From C7867-006 sp035438705 (lineage in GTDB: Bacteria; Patescibacteriota; Minisyncoccia; Phycocordibacterales; DATDWN01), in assembly GCA_035438705.1 (NCBI GenBank), contig DAORIV010000004.1, forward strand, positions 1 to 39,735: a stretch of DNA of 39,735 nt, read 5' to 3'. The notes under the pieces are model-generated. The model searched no databases and was not told the origin of the DNA. It saw only the letters and a program-made list of their open reading frames with translations. Every line of letters starts with the position of its first letter. Position 1 is the stretch's first letter. This document shows, piece by piece, positions 15,208-22,430 of this stretch. The position numbers were made by a program, and so were the translations under genes.

Positions 15208-16779
15208 ATGAATATTGTTTTTGATTACTTTAGTATCTCACTTCTATTGGGAGGTTTCATTGCATTACTTTCAGGGTTGGTTGTTTTTGCACATAATCAT
15301 AGAACCGTAGAAAATATTGCTTGGTTTCTATTTAATATATCTTCTTCAGTTTGGAGTTTTGGTTATTTTGCAACAATCAATGCTCCAAGTCATACATTTG
15401 CTTACTACTCGGACTGGATTCTACATTCAGCAGCTATACTCGTTCCACTATTTTGTTTACTTTCAGTTATTTCCATTACTAAGAATTATAGTAAACATAA
15501 AATACCAGTGACAATTTTAGGTATAGCTGGATTGATTTTCTTAATTAGTGCACCCACAAATTTTTTTGTAAGAGATGTTGTTCCCAAGGCAAATTTTAAT
15601 TATGTACCTGATGCAGGACCACTATATATTTATTTTGCTGGCTACTTTTTCTTAATTGTTTTATATGTTTTAGTGCTTTTATATAGGGCAATATTGGTTT
15701 CTAAAGATAATCTTGAGAAAAAAAGATTAAAGTTCATGCTCATATTTACTGCAGTTGGATCGATAGGTGGGGGAAGTGTCTTTTTTCTAACTTTTAATGT
15801 TCCTTTTTTGCCATACCCACTTATTCTATTTCCACTTTTCCCACTGATAAGTATTTATGCGATTTTCAGATTACAATTATTTGATGTGAAAGTTATTACT
15901 ACTGAAGCAATCGTTTTCTTTTTGTGGATATTTATACTAATCAGGACAATTATTTCAGAATCACTCTCTGAAATAATTGTAAATGCAGGATTACTCGTAG
16001 CTTTAGTTATTGGGGGGACTCTGTTAATTAGAAATGTGATTAAAGAAGTAAAACTTCGTGAACAAGTAGAAAAACTTGCTGAAGATTTGCAGAAAGCAAA
16101 TTTAGGTCAATCAAATCTAATTCATTTTATGAATCATCAAGTTAAGGGACGTTTTGGAAATGCAAAAAATATTTTTGCAGAGCTTTTGACTGACGACTAT
16201 GGTGTTATGCCTAAAGATGCAATACCTTTGTTGCAAAAGGGACTTGAGGAAACAAATATGGGGGTGGACTATGTACAGAGTATATTACATGGTGCAAGTG
16301 CTGAAAACGGTACACTTCCATATGAAATGGCTGATATGGACATGCAAGAACTTGTTGAAACTGTTTTCAATAAGCAAAAAGAATATGCTGAGAAAAAAGG
16401 TTTAAAAATTTCATTGAATATAGAAAAAGGAAACTACATCATCAAAGGGGATTCTACTCAACTAAGTGAAGCTGTAAAAAATCTAATAGATAACTCTATA
16501 AATTACACCATGGAAGGTAGTATTGATGTTAGTCTTTCTTCGGTTGATAAAGTGAAACTTGTAATTAAAGATACAGGTGTGGGAATAACCTCAGATGATA
16601 GACAAAAACTATTTAAATCGGGAGGAAGGGGATCTGAATCATTAAAAATAAATGTGAATTCTACAGGATATGGGCTTGCATTTGTGAAAGGTGTGGTAGA
16701 GGCACATAAGGGTAGAGTTTGGGCTGAGTCTGACGGCCGAGGAAAAGGTTCTGTGTTTGTACTAGAGTTGCCTATATAA
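15208..16779 (+). CDS. Membrane sensor histidine kinase, multi-TM input domain
   Basis: 523 residues. The N-terminal half has about seven to eight hydrophobic helices, in the style of the 7TM histidine kinase input region. A cytoplasmic part follows with a linker helix (VKLREQVEKLAEDLQKANL), a His box around MNHQVKGRFGNAKN (His near residue 312), the N box AVKNLIDNSINYT, G1 IKDTGVGIT and G2 GYGLAFVKGVVEAHKGR. All elements for autophosphorylation are there. The His-box flanks (no SHELRTPL) differ from the common type. No response regulator is in the window, so it is an orphan kinase. It is last in the run trhO, acyltransferase, unknown, kinase. Confidence 0.9.
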   Translation: MNIVFDYFSISLLLGGFIALLSGLVVFAHNHRTVENIAWFLFNISSSVWSFGYFATINAPSHTFAYYSDWILHSAAILVPLFCLLSVISITKNYSKHKIPVTILGIAGLIFLISAPTNFFVRDVVPKANFNYVPDAGPLYIYFAGYFFLIVLYVLVLLYRAILVSKDNLEKKRLKFMLIFTAVGSIGGGSVFFLTFNVPFLPYPLILFPLFPLISIYAIFRLQLFDVKVITTEAIVFFLWIFILIRTIISESLSEIIVNAGLLVALVIGGTLLIRNVIKEVKLREQVEKLAEDLQKANLGQSNLIHFMNHQVKGRFGNAKNIFAELLTDDYGVMPKDAIPLLQKGLEETNMGVDYVQSILHGASAENGTLPYEMADMDMQELVETVFNKQKEYAEKKGLKISLNIEKGNYIIKGDSTQLSEAVKNLIDNSINYTMEGSIDVSLSSVDKVKLVIKDTGVGITSDDRQKLFKSGGRGSESLKINVNSTGYGLAFVKGVVEAHKGRVWAESDGRGKGSVFVLELPI

Positions 16780-16797
16780 TAATAAGTAACTTATATA

Positions 16798-16825
16798 TTG
16801 ACAGAACTAAATAAAAATGTAGTAT
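16798..16825 (+). promoter_or_regulatory. Promoter of the 16861 gene
   Basis: Perfect -35 TTGACA (16798-16803), 16-base spacer, TAGTAT (16820-16825). The spacer is occupied by the left arm of a 12-bp palindrome. Confidence 0.7.
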
Positions 16826-16834
16826 TTAGTTCTG
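16802..16834. promoter_or_regulatory. 12-bp inverted repeat overlapping promoter (operator candidate)
   Basis: CAGAACTAAATA (16802-16813) and TATTTAGTTCTG (16823-16834) are perfect inverted repeats nine bases apart. They start inside the -35 box and extend through the -10 box, as repressor operators often do. In RNA they would form only a partial hairpin, because the predicted start is near 16832. Confidence 0.65.
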
Positions 16835-16860
16835 ATAAATTGGGTCAAGGAGGACTCATT

Positions 16861-17448
16861 ATGGCAAAGAGAGCAGTGGTTTTCCGGAAAAGTTGGAAGT
16901 CTGAAGCAGAAAAACTTGCTCGCGAAGTAGAGCATCTGAAAGGGCTTCTGACAGAAAGAGATCAGCTGATCAGTGAAGATCAGGCTGAAATCAAGGATCT
17001 CAAGAGCAAGGTCGCCCACCTCGAAGATGAGTTGCGGGTTCAGAAGGAAGATACAAAAAATGCTGAACGAATCGCAAGTAATTGGAAGCGAGATTTCAGC
17101 AGAAAGTATAATGAGTGGTATGAACTTATTTACCAAGTGAGAGACTTAGAAGAAAAAGTTCGACAGCTCCGTAAGGTAGGACAAGTATTTGCGGGAATGT
17201 CTCTTTCGGCCGATGCTTCCTATGTCGAAGTGTTGGGTGAGTTTAGAAAGAGAGTCAACCTTCTTGGTCTGCGTGGCATTGCACCTTCTGTCCTCGAAGA
17301 GGTTGTGAAGGGTGGACAGAGACAGATTACCAAGTTAGTCTTTTCAGTGGATCATCAATCAGGGTCCAGCCTTTCCGGTGAGGATCCTGAGGTTCAGAAG
17401 ATCATGAATGAGATCGCAAAGACGATTTCTGGTGGTCTTCGACCCTAG
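16861..17448 (+). CDS. Orphan coiled-coil protein, 195 aa
   Basis: Not recognised as a known family. The start is ATG 16861, seven bases after AAGGAGG; a longer reading upstream from 16798 would translate the promoter and is rejected. Residues about 12-115 are a heptad-rich, highly charged coiled coil (EAEKLAREVEHLKGLL, IKDLKSKVAHLEDELRV, VRDLEEKVRQLRKVG). The rest looks globular (VEVLGEFRKRVNLLGL, KLVFSVDHQSGSS). It is cytoplasmic by sequence. G+C is clearly higher than in the histidine kinase just upstream. It has its own promoter, palindromic operator-like site and a 9-bp terminator, so it is probably regulated on its own. Confidence 0.8.
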   Translation: MAKRAVVFRKSWKSEAEKLAREVEHLKGLLTERDQLISEDQAEIKDLKSKVAHLEDELRVQKEDTKNAERIASNWKRDFSRKYNEWYELIYQVRDLEEKVRQLRKVGQVFAGMSLSADASYVEVLGEFRKRVNLLGLRGIAPSVLEEVVKGGQRQITKLVFSVDHQSGSSLSGEDPEVQKIMNEIAKTISGGLRP

Positions 17449-17468
17449 TTCTAGATAAACAAGTTTCG

Positions 17469-17498
17469 AACCCGGTGGCGCTGTGCCACCGGGTTTTA
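17469..17498 (+). terminator. Terminator of the coiled-coil gene
   Basis: CCCGGTGGC pairs with GCCACCGGG around a short loop, followed by TTTT. Confidence 0.9.
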
Positions 17499-17509
17499 TA
17501 ATTTAATGC

Positions 17510-17515
17510 TAATAT
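17510..17515 (+). promoter_or_regulatory. Extended -10 box of the methyltransferase gene (leaderless)
   Basis: TGc-TAATAT ends six bases before ATG 17522; no SD. Confidence 0.5.
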
Positions 17516-17521
17516 TAAAAA

Positions 17522-18205
17522 ATGGCACAGGAAGATATCTGGGATAGAGAATATAGGAAGTCAAAACTTTTGACAAAGGAAAACAAGCCACAGTCTGATG
17601 TGGTTCGTTTTGTTAAATATTTAAAAAAGGAAAAATTTGAAATTGAAGGTTCAAACGTTTTGGATCTTGGTTCGGGTGCGGGTAGAAACAGTTTTTACTT
17701 TGCGGAACTTGGTGCAGTAGTAACTGGCCTAGAAATATCAAAAACTGCGATAGAAATATCTGAACAAAACGCCAAAGAGGCTGGGCTTGATATTAAATAT
17801 ATAAAACAAAGTATCGGAGAAAGGTTTCCAGTTGAAGACAGTTCTATAGATATTTTACTTGATGTAACATCATCAAACTCCTTAACAGAAGCAGAGCGGG
17901 AAGTTTATTTAAGTGAAGCAAATAGAGTCTTGAAAAATAACGGTTGTTTTTTTGTAAAAGCACTTTGTTTGGAAGGGGATAGTAATGCAAAGTTTTTAAT
18001 AAAAAACTACCCCGGTAAAGAAAAAGATACATACACAATGCCGGGCTTGGGTGTAACGGAACGTGTTTGGACCCGGGAAGATTTTGTTAAAACATATGAA
18101 AAGAATTTCAAAATAGTAAGCATGGAAAAGAAAACAAATTACCCAAGAATGAATGAAAGGGTCTATAAAAGAAACTATTTTATTTGTTATCTAAAAAAGT
18201 CATAG
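17522..18205 (+). CDS. Class I SAM-dependent methyltransferase
   Basis: 227 residues with motif I VLDLGSGAGRNSFYFAELG, the acidic loop VTGLEISKTAIEIS, motif II/III-like SSIDILLDVTSSNSL, and the post-motif NRVLKNNGCFFVKAL. This is the Rossmann core of the methyltransferase-11/25 group; the substrate cannot be told. The C-terminal region (GVTERVWTREDFVKTYEKNFKI) is typical of small-molecule methyltransferases. AT-rich, no SD, leaderless-type start; it therefore belongs to the core-style class despite being surrounded by SD-led genes. Confidence 0.88.
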   Translation: MAQEDIWDREYRKSKLLTKENKPQSDVVRFVKYLKKEKFEIEGSNVLDLGSGAGRNSFYFAELGAVVTGLEISKTAIEISEQNAKEAGLDIKYIKQSIGERFPVEDSSIDILLDVTSSNSLTEAEREVYLSEANRVLKNNGCFFVKALCLEGDSNAKFLIKNYPGKEKDTYTMPGLGVTERVWTREDFVKTYEKNFKIVSMEKKTNYPRMNERVYKRNYFICYLKKS

Positions 18206-18291
18206 TTAATTTTACTTTCGTGTGTTGGACAATATTTTAAATGTGTTGTAACATTTTTCAGTCACTTGTATACGGTGGCAAGGAGGTTTTT

Positions 18292-18658
18292 TTGAGCAAA
18301 GAATTGGACGAGAACCCATTTTTTGTAAGACTCTCAGTTCACGACAAAGCAATCGCTCGAAATGATGGCTTTCTTGCATCATTCGATACAGTTGTTCGGG
18401 AAATCAATGTCGAGAGACCACCCAAGAATATGCTGGACTGGTTTCTCAAGTTTCTTTTTGAGGCAAGGTATACCAATTTGCCAAAAAGCACTTGGTGTGA
18501 ACTTGCAAAAAAAGTTTCCAGGAAACATCAGTGTGAGGAAGGCCCAAGGTGTCCTCATGGTGATGCAGGGAAGAGAAGTTGTTGGTTTTGTTTCTGCAAA
18601 GAAAGTTGGCCAGATTGCCGACAAGGTACGGAAACTACCATCAGTTTTTAAGAGTTAA
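18292..18658 (+). pseudogene. Small SD-led gene split by an apparent frameshift
   Basis: A perfect AGGAGG (18281-18286) precedes a TTG start at 18292 (MSKELDENPFFVRL...). The reading is coherent to CELAKK at about residue 76, then becomes Cys-rich and implausible. From the seven-A run at 18507-18513 the +1 frame continues sensibly as FPGNISVRKAQGVLMVMQG...KVGQIADKVRKL and ends at 18658. Removing one A gives an intact 121-residue protein. I do not recognise the family. Explanations are a sequencing or assembly error in the homopolymer, a real inactivating insertion, or slippage on the A run. G+C is higher than that of the neighbouring methyltransferase. Confidence 0.65.
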
Positions 18659-18676
18659 GGTGTTTATACACCAAAA

Positions 18677-18812
18677 GGATGTTTATTGTTCAGAGCAGCG
18701 ATGAGTGCTGAGGTCCACGATAGGAGACCCGGTGCCCCAGTCGGTCAGATCAGTCGAAGTCGGTGACTGTTCTACCGAGCCCCTCGTAAACATCTGTGTT
18801 ACGAGGGTTTTT
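18677..18812 (+). ncRNA. Structured RNA of unknown class
   Basis: A G+C-rich non-coding stretch of about 120 nt is closed by GATGTTTA (18678-18685) pairing with TAAACATC (18787-18794). Inside are possible hairpins AGCA/TGCT and GGTC/GACC, and a longer arm CGGT/ACCG, then a 4x4 loop, then CAGTC/GACTG. A TATACA box at 18665-18670 would start transcription near 18677; the -35 is weak, so it could also be the 3' UTR of the preceding small gene. I find no match to SRP, tmRNA, RNase P or a known riboswitch from memory. No downstream plus-strand gene exists to be regulated in cis. Confidence 0.45.
18781..18812 (+). terminator. Terminator of the 18677 RNA
   Basis: CCCTCGTAA pairs with TTACGAGGG, followed by TTTTT. 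Its left arm and loop overlap the closing strand of the RNA at 18787-18794, so the two pairings compete. Confidence 0.85.
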
Positions 18813-18873
18813 CACTTTTATATAAAAAAAGAGCTGGTCAGGCTCTTTCTTCTTTATTTATTGACCGATTTGG

Positions 18874-20670
18874 CTATTGATTGCGAACTAACCTCTGATA
18901 GTGTTCGCATGTCTCGGAGAGTTCAGAGTGTGAACCCTGGCCGACCAGTTTACCTTTGTCGAAGACGAAGACCTTGTCCACCTTACGGATAGTACTGAAG
19001 CGGTGGGCAATGATGATTGTGGTGCGACCTCGGGATGCTCCCTCGATTGCGTCACGAATCATATCTTCGTTTGCGCTGTCCAAGTTACTTGTCGCCTCAT
19101 CAAAGATGAGAATGTCCGGATTCTTGATGAGAGCTCTGGCGATACCTACACGCTGTCTTTCTCCACCAGAAAGTTTGACTCCTCGTTCTCCGATGTTTGT
19201 TTTGAAACCTTTTTCGAGTCGATCAAAAAAACGATCGATGCGAGCATGTTCCGCCACATCACGGAGTTCGATGTCAGTTATGAGTCTACGTCTCTCTTCT
19301 TCAAGACCATAAGTGATGTTGTACTCTAAGGTCCTGTCGAAAAGTGTCACGTCTTGGTTTACGAAACCAATTGCTTGTCTGAAATGCTTCAGATCAAGTA
19401 GTCGGAGATCGTTACCATCGACGAGGATTTGTCCATGTGCTGGATCTTGTGCTCGTATGAGAGCATTGACCAGCGTGGACTTACCGGCACCAGATTCACC
19501 GACAAAAGCGACTGTTTGACCAGCTTCGATAATAAAACTGACATTATCGAGAGCAGGTCCAACTTCCTTGGGTTTGTCTTGTACCTCTTCGTTTTCATCG
19601 TCCATGAGCTTTTTGGAATCACGGCCGGGATACTTGAAAGTGACGTTTTTGAACTCAATCCTGCCAGGATATTTTTCTGGTCGAATTGGGTTGTCGACGA
19701 CTTTCACATCGGGCTCAATCGCGAGCATATCGAAGTATCCTCGGATAGAGTTGTAAGCCCGGATAATTTGGCGGTGTAAACTGCTCAAATCACCCAAGTT
19801 TCCGAGACTCGTACCAGCCCAAGAGATGTACATCGTCAGTTGCCCAACAGTGTACTGCCCACTTAGAACTGCTTTAATCCCTAGCAGATACACACCAAGT
19901 CGGGCAATCTGCGGGATCGAATCTCGAATCGAAGTCCAGTTAAGAAAACGTAGCCAAACGAGTTTGTTGTACTCGAAGGCTCCGTTCTGACTTTCTCTGC
20001 ATTCTTGAATGGCCCTTTCGTTTTGCGCATTGACCATAACAAGTGCGATGTTTCGTACGACTTCACCTTCTAGTTTGGAGTCTTGGATGTATCTCCGCTC
20101 AACTTCTTTGAAGTCTTTGCGGAAACTCATGTTCAGTTTCCAAATAAAGGTGAGGTTGATGACGACACAAGTCAGTACCACAGCGCCAATGATCGGTGCC
20201 ATGTACAGGAGTACACCCGACATGATCAGCATTTCGATAACAACAGGAAGACCCTGATAGATCAAAAGCTGAATCATGTTTTGCAAACCATTTTCACCAC
20301 GGTTAATCACGCTTTGCTTGATACCCGAGTTTTCACTCGTGTGTTGTCCGATAGAAAATCCGAACAACTTTTTCATGGTGTACTCTTGCATACGTTCAGG
20401 GATTGCTCCGTCAACGTAGTTGAGTTCGTACCGTTCTCGAAAGATCCTGAAAACCGTCACCCGAAATACCCATATGACAAATGCCGTGAGAGCAAGTGTC
20501 TGAAGAGTGTCGATGGGCTGATGAGATACCAGACCATCGATAATCTTGCTGTGAATGTAAGGCGGGATGAGGTTGATCACCTGAGCACTGGCGATGAAGC
20601 CGAGCACTCCGAGAATCGGTAGAAACAGCGGTCGGTAAACCTCTAACAGACTTTCCAAGAATTTTCTCAA
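18874..20670 (-). CDS. ABC exporter half-transporter (fused membrane and ATPase domains)
   Basis: 598 residues. Residues 1-330 form an ABC type I exporter membrane domain with about six helices. The ATPase follows: Walker A FVGESGAGKSTLV, Q-loop GFVNQDVTLFDRT, signature VKLSGGERQRVGIARA, Walker B ILIFDEATSNLD, and switch His IIAHRFSTI. It should work as a homodimer exporting lipids, peptides or drugs. An unusual insertion of about 20 acidic and basic residues sits between the A-loop (TFKYPGRD) and PALDNVSF. The start is TTG 20670, six bases after AAGGAG. Its promoter is a perfect consensus. G+C is visibly above trpS next door, in keeping with the SD-led class; this is the largest member. Confidence 0.93.
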   Translation of the reverse strand: MRKFLESLLEVYRPLFLPILGVLGFIASAQVINLIPPYIHSKIIDGLVSHQPIDTLQTLALTAFVIWVFRVTVFRIFRERYELNYVDGAIPERMQEYTMKKLFGFSIGQHTSENSGIKQSVINRGENGLQNMIQLLIYQGLPVVIEMLIMSGVLLYMAPIIGAVVLTCVVINLTFIWKLNMSFRKDFKEVERRYIQDSKLEGEVVRNIALVMVNAQNERAIQECRESQNGAFEYNKLVWLRFLNWTSIRDSIPQIARLGVYLLGIKAVLSGQYTVGQLTMYISWAGTSLGNLGDLSSLHRQIIRAYNSIRGYFDMLAIEPDVKVVDNPIRPEKYPGRIEFKNVTFKYPGRDSKKLMDDENEEVQDKPKEVGPALDNVSFIIEAGQTVAFVGESGAGKSTLVNALIRAQDPAHGQILVDGNDLRLLDLKHFRQAIGFVNQDVTLFDRTLEYNITYGLEEERRRLITDIELRDVAEHARIDRFFDRLEKGFKTNIGERGVKLSGGERQRVGIARALIKNPDILIFDEATSNLDSANEDMIRDAIEGASRGRTTIIIAHRFSTIRKVDKVFVFDKGKLVGQGSHSELSETCEHYQRLVRNQ

Positions 20671-20696
20671 TGAGCGCTCCTTTGTCTCCGCTCATT

Positions 20697-20725
20697 ATTA
20701 TAGCATTATAAATTAATTTTGTCAA
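20697..20725 (-). promoter_or_regulatory. Perfect consensus sigma70 promoter of the ABC exporter
   Basis: Minus strand TTGACA (725-720 of this block), exactly 17 bases, TATAAT (702-697). It predicts a leader of about 20 bases carrying the SD. The first 13 bases, TTGACAAAATTAA, are the same as in the promoter of the ClpP-like gene. Confidence 0.88.
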
Positions 20726-20773
20726 ACATAAATTTTTATATATAAAATTATTTATTTTAAATCATAATTTTGT

Positions 20774-20779
20774 TACAAT
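20774..20779 (+). promoter_or_regulatory. Extended -10 box of trpS (leaderless)
   Basis: TGt-TACAAT ends six bases before the trpS ATG; no SD. Confidence 0.5.
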
Positions 20780-20785
20780 ATCGTT

Positions 20786-21739
20786 ATGTCTAAAAAAATC
20801 TTACTGTCTGGAGTAAAACCTACTGGACGACCACATATTGGAAACTATTTTGGTGCAATGAAACAGTTCGTGGATATGCAAGACGACTACACTTGCTACT
20901 TTATGATTGCTGACTACCACGCTCTTAACTTTATTCAAAACGGAGAGGAGATGAAGCAAAGTATTTTAGATCTTACTTTGGATTACTTAGCTTTGGGGCT
21001 TGATCCACAAAAGTCAGTTATATTCAAACAATCAGACGTGCAAGAGCACACAGAACTTACTTGGATTTTCGACACTATTACTACAGTGCCATATCTAGAA
21101 AGAGCCCATGCATACAAAGATGCTGAAGCAAAAAGCAAAGAAATAAGTGTGGGAACATTCAACTACCCAATGCTAATGGCATCAGATATTTTGATGTATG
21201 ACACTGATGTTGTGCCAGTCGGTCAGGACCAAAAGCAACATATAGAATACACACGGGATACTGCTCAAAAATTTAATCATGTTTTCCAAAAAGAAGTTTT
21301 CAAACTTCCTGACGTAAAGATACTTGAAAGTGTTGCAGTTGTTCCGGGAACTGACGGACAAAAAATGTCTAAGTCGTACGGAAATACTATTCCACTTTTT
21401 GCTACAGATGAAGAAATAGAAAAAGCAGTAATGTCTATTGTCACAGACTCAAGTGGGGACTTTCCAGAAAATGTATACGCAATACATAGACTATTTAAAA
21501 CTGAGGAGGAACTAAAAGATTTATACGAAACAAACAAGGGCAAATACAAAGCACTAAAAGATGCATTAATTGTAGATATGAAAGCATTCATTAAACCTTT
21601 ACGAGAAAAAAGAGAGCAGTTAGAAGCAGACAAGGATTATGTATTGGAAGTGCTGAAAGAAGGCGGAAGAAAAGCAAAGTCTAAAGCTGAGAAAAAAATG
21701 GATGAAGTGCGAGATGCTATCGGAGTAAGATTGTACTAA
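20786..21739 (+). CDS. trpS: Tryptophanyl-tRNA synthetase
   Basis: Class I synthetase of the usual bacterial length (317 residues). Visible are the HIGH-type motif in SGVKPTGRPHIGNYFGAM, the tryptophan-pocket region MIADYHAL, DVVPVGQDQKQHIEYTRD, and the KMSKS loop GTDGQKMSKSYGNTI. No attenuator or T-box leader is possible if the mRNA is leaderless as predicted. It stands between two SD-led accessory genes transcribed the other way and may have been separated from its old neighbours by their insertion. Confidence 0.97.
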   Translation: MSKKILLSGVKPTGRPHIGNYFGAMKQFVDMQDDYTCYFMIADYHALNFIQNGEEMKQSILDLTLDYLALGLDPQKSVIFKQSDVQEHTELTWIFDTITTVPYLERAHAYKDAEAKSKEISVGTFNYPMLMASDILMYDTDVVPVGQDQKQHIEYTRDTAQKFNHVFQKEVFKLPDVKILESVAVVPGTDGQKMSKSYGNTIPLFATDEEIEKAVMSIVTDSSGDFPENVYAIHRLFKTEEELKDLYETNKGKYKALKDALIVDMKAFIKPLREKREQLEADKDYVLEVLKEGGRKAKSKAEKKMDEVRDAIGVRLY

Positions 21740-21748
21740 TAAATAAAA

Positions 21749-21776
21749 ATAAACGAGCCCGCGGTTTGCGGGCTCG
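21749..21776 (-). terminator. Terminator of the ClpP-like gene
   Basis: CGAGCCCGC pairs with GCGGGCTCG (9 bp). On the minus strand a T-rich tract follows. The hairpin lies 15 bases after trpS and may also end that transcript, though with no T tract on the plus strand. Confidence 0.82.
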
Positions 21777-21790
21777 AATCGATGTGAGGC

Positions 21791-22342
21791 TTAAGACAAA
21801 TTGATGTCTTGAGCTTTCTCGACGATCTGGTCGAGTAGACCGAACTCCAGAGCTTCTTTACTCGGAATCCAGGTATCGTCTTCGCATTTCTTAAAGATCA
21901 AGTCCAAATCCTTGTTGGTGCGTCGAGCAAGAATGAGCTTTGAGTTCAAGTAATACTCATTCGTTCTGATGAACTCGTCGCGTTTCACTGGATCCGTCAA
22001 CACATCCCAAGCTATTCGAAACTTTGTGTGATGGATCAGGATCTTGCCGTTCGGAGTTGCTGCTCTGATCTGGCATGCTTGCAAGATAGTACAAGCAGCC
22101 GAACCGGCACGAGTCAGTGCAAAACCGATGGTTTTTCCTGGGTAAGCTCGGATCATGTCGTAGATCTCGAGCCCCGCATCCGCATCACCTCCTGGGCTGT
22201 TGATGGTAATCAGAACATCTGGTGATCCGTTGGAAGCAAGGAGTATCAAGGCTTCCCGAACGTAGGTCACAACATCGAAGTTGATAGTTCCCACGATGTC
22301 GATCGTTTTCTTGTCAGCGAGACGTCTCTGTAGTTCGTTCAT
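21791..22342 (-). CDS. ClpP-like serine protease, short atypical form
   Basis: 183 residues of the ClpP/crotonase fold. The oxyanion region INSPGGDADAGLEIYDMI, the nucleophile region RAGSAACTILQACQI (Ser aligns with the catalytic Ser of QAASMG) and KILIHHT (catalytic His) are present. The third residue is unclear: the segment KKCEDDTWIPSKEALEFGL aligns so that Cys may stand where the catalytic Asp is expected, with Asp two and three residues on. The N-terminus is short and lacks the axial-loop segment of true ClpP, so pairing with ClpX/ClpA is doubtful. AGGAGG lies four bases before the ATG. Single gene, higher G+C, own promoter and terminator. It may be a housekeeping ClpP variant of this lineage or an accessory protease. 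Confidence 0.8.
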   Translation of the reverse strand: MNELQRRLADKKTIDIVGTINFDVVTYVREALILLASNGSPDVLITINSPGGDADAGLEIYDMIRAYPGKTIGFALTRAGSAACTILQACQIRAATPNGKILIHHTKFRIAWDVLTDPVKRDEFIRTNEYYLNSKLILARRTNKDLDLIFKKCEDDTWIPSKEALEFGLLDQIVEKAQDINLS

Positions 22343-22358
22343 ATATCCTCCTGAATTG

Positions 22359-22386
22359 ACATTAACACAATATTTAATTTTGTCAA
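22359..22386 (-). promoter_or_regulatory. Promoter of the ClpP-like gene
   Basis: Minus strand TTGACA (386-381 of this block), 16 bases, TAATGT (weak -10). TTGACAAAATTAA matches the ABC exporter promoter. A TTGACA/TGTCAA inverted repeat spans the promoter (22356-22387). Confidence 0.5.
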
Positions 22387-22418
22387 TAATATTTTATTAA
22401 GTAAAAACAATGTGATAT

Positions 22419-22424
22419 TATAAA
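22419..22424 (+). promoter_or_regulatory. -10 box of aspS (leaderless)
   Basis: TATAAA ends six bases before the aspS ATG; no SD. Confidence 0.5.
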
Positions 22425-22430
22425 AAACAT

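Noticed and set aside
16798..16860. N-terminal extension of the coiled-coil protein
   Set aside because: The extra codons cover the promoter and palindrome, and a perfect SD lies just before ATG 16861.
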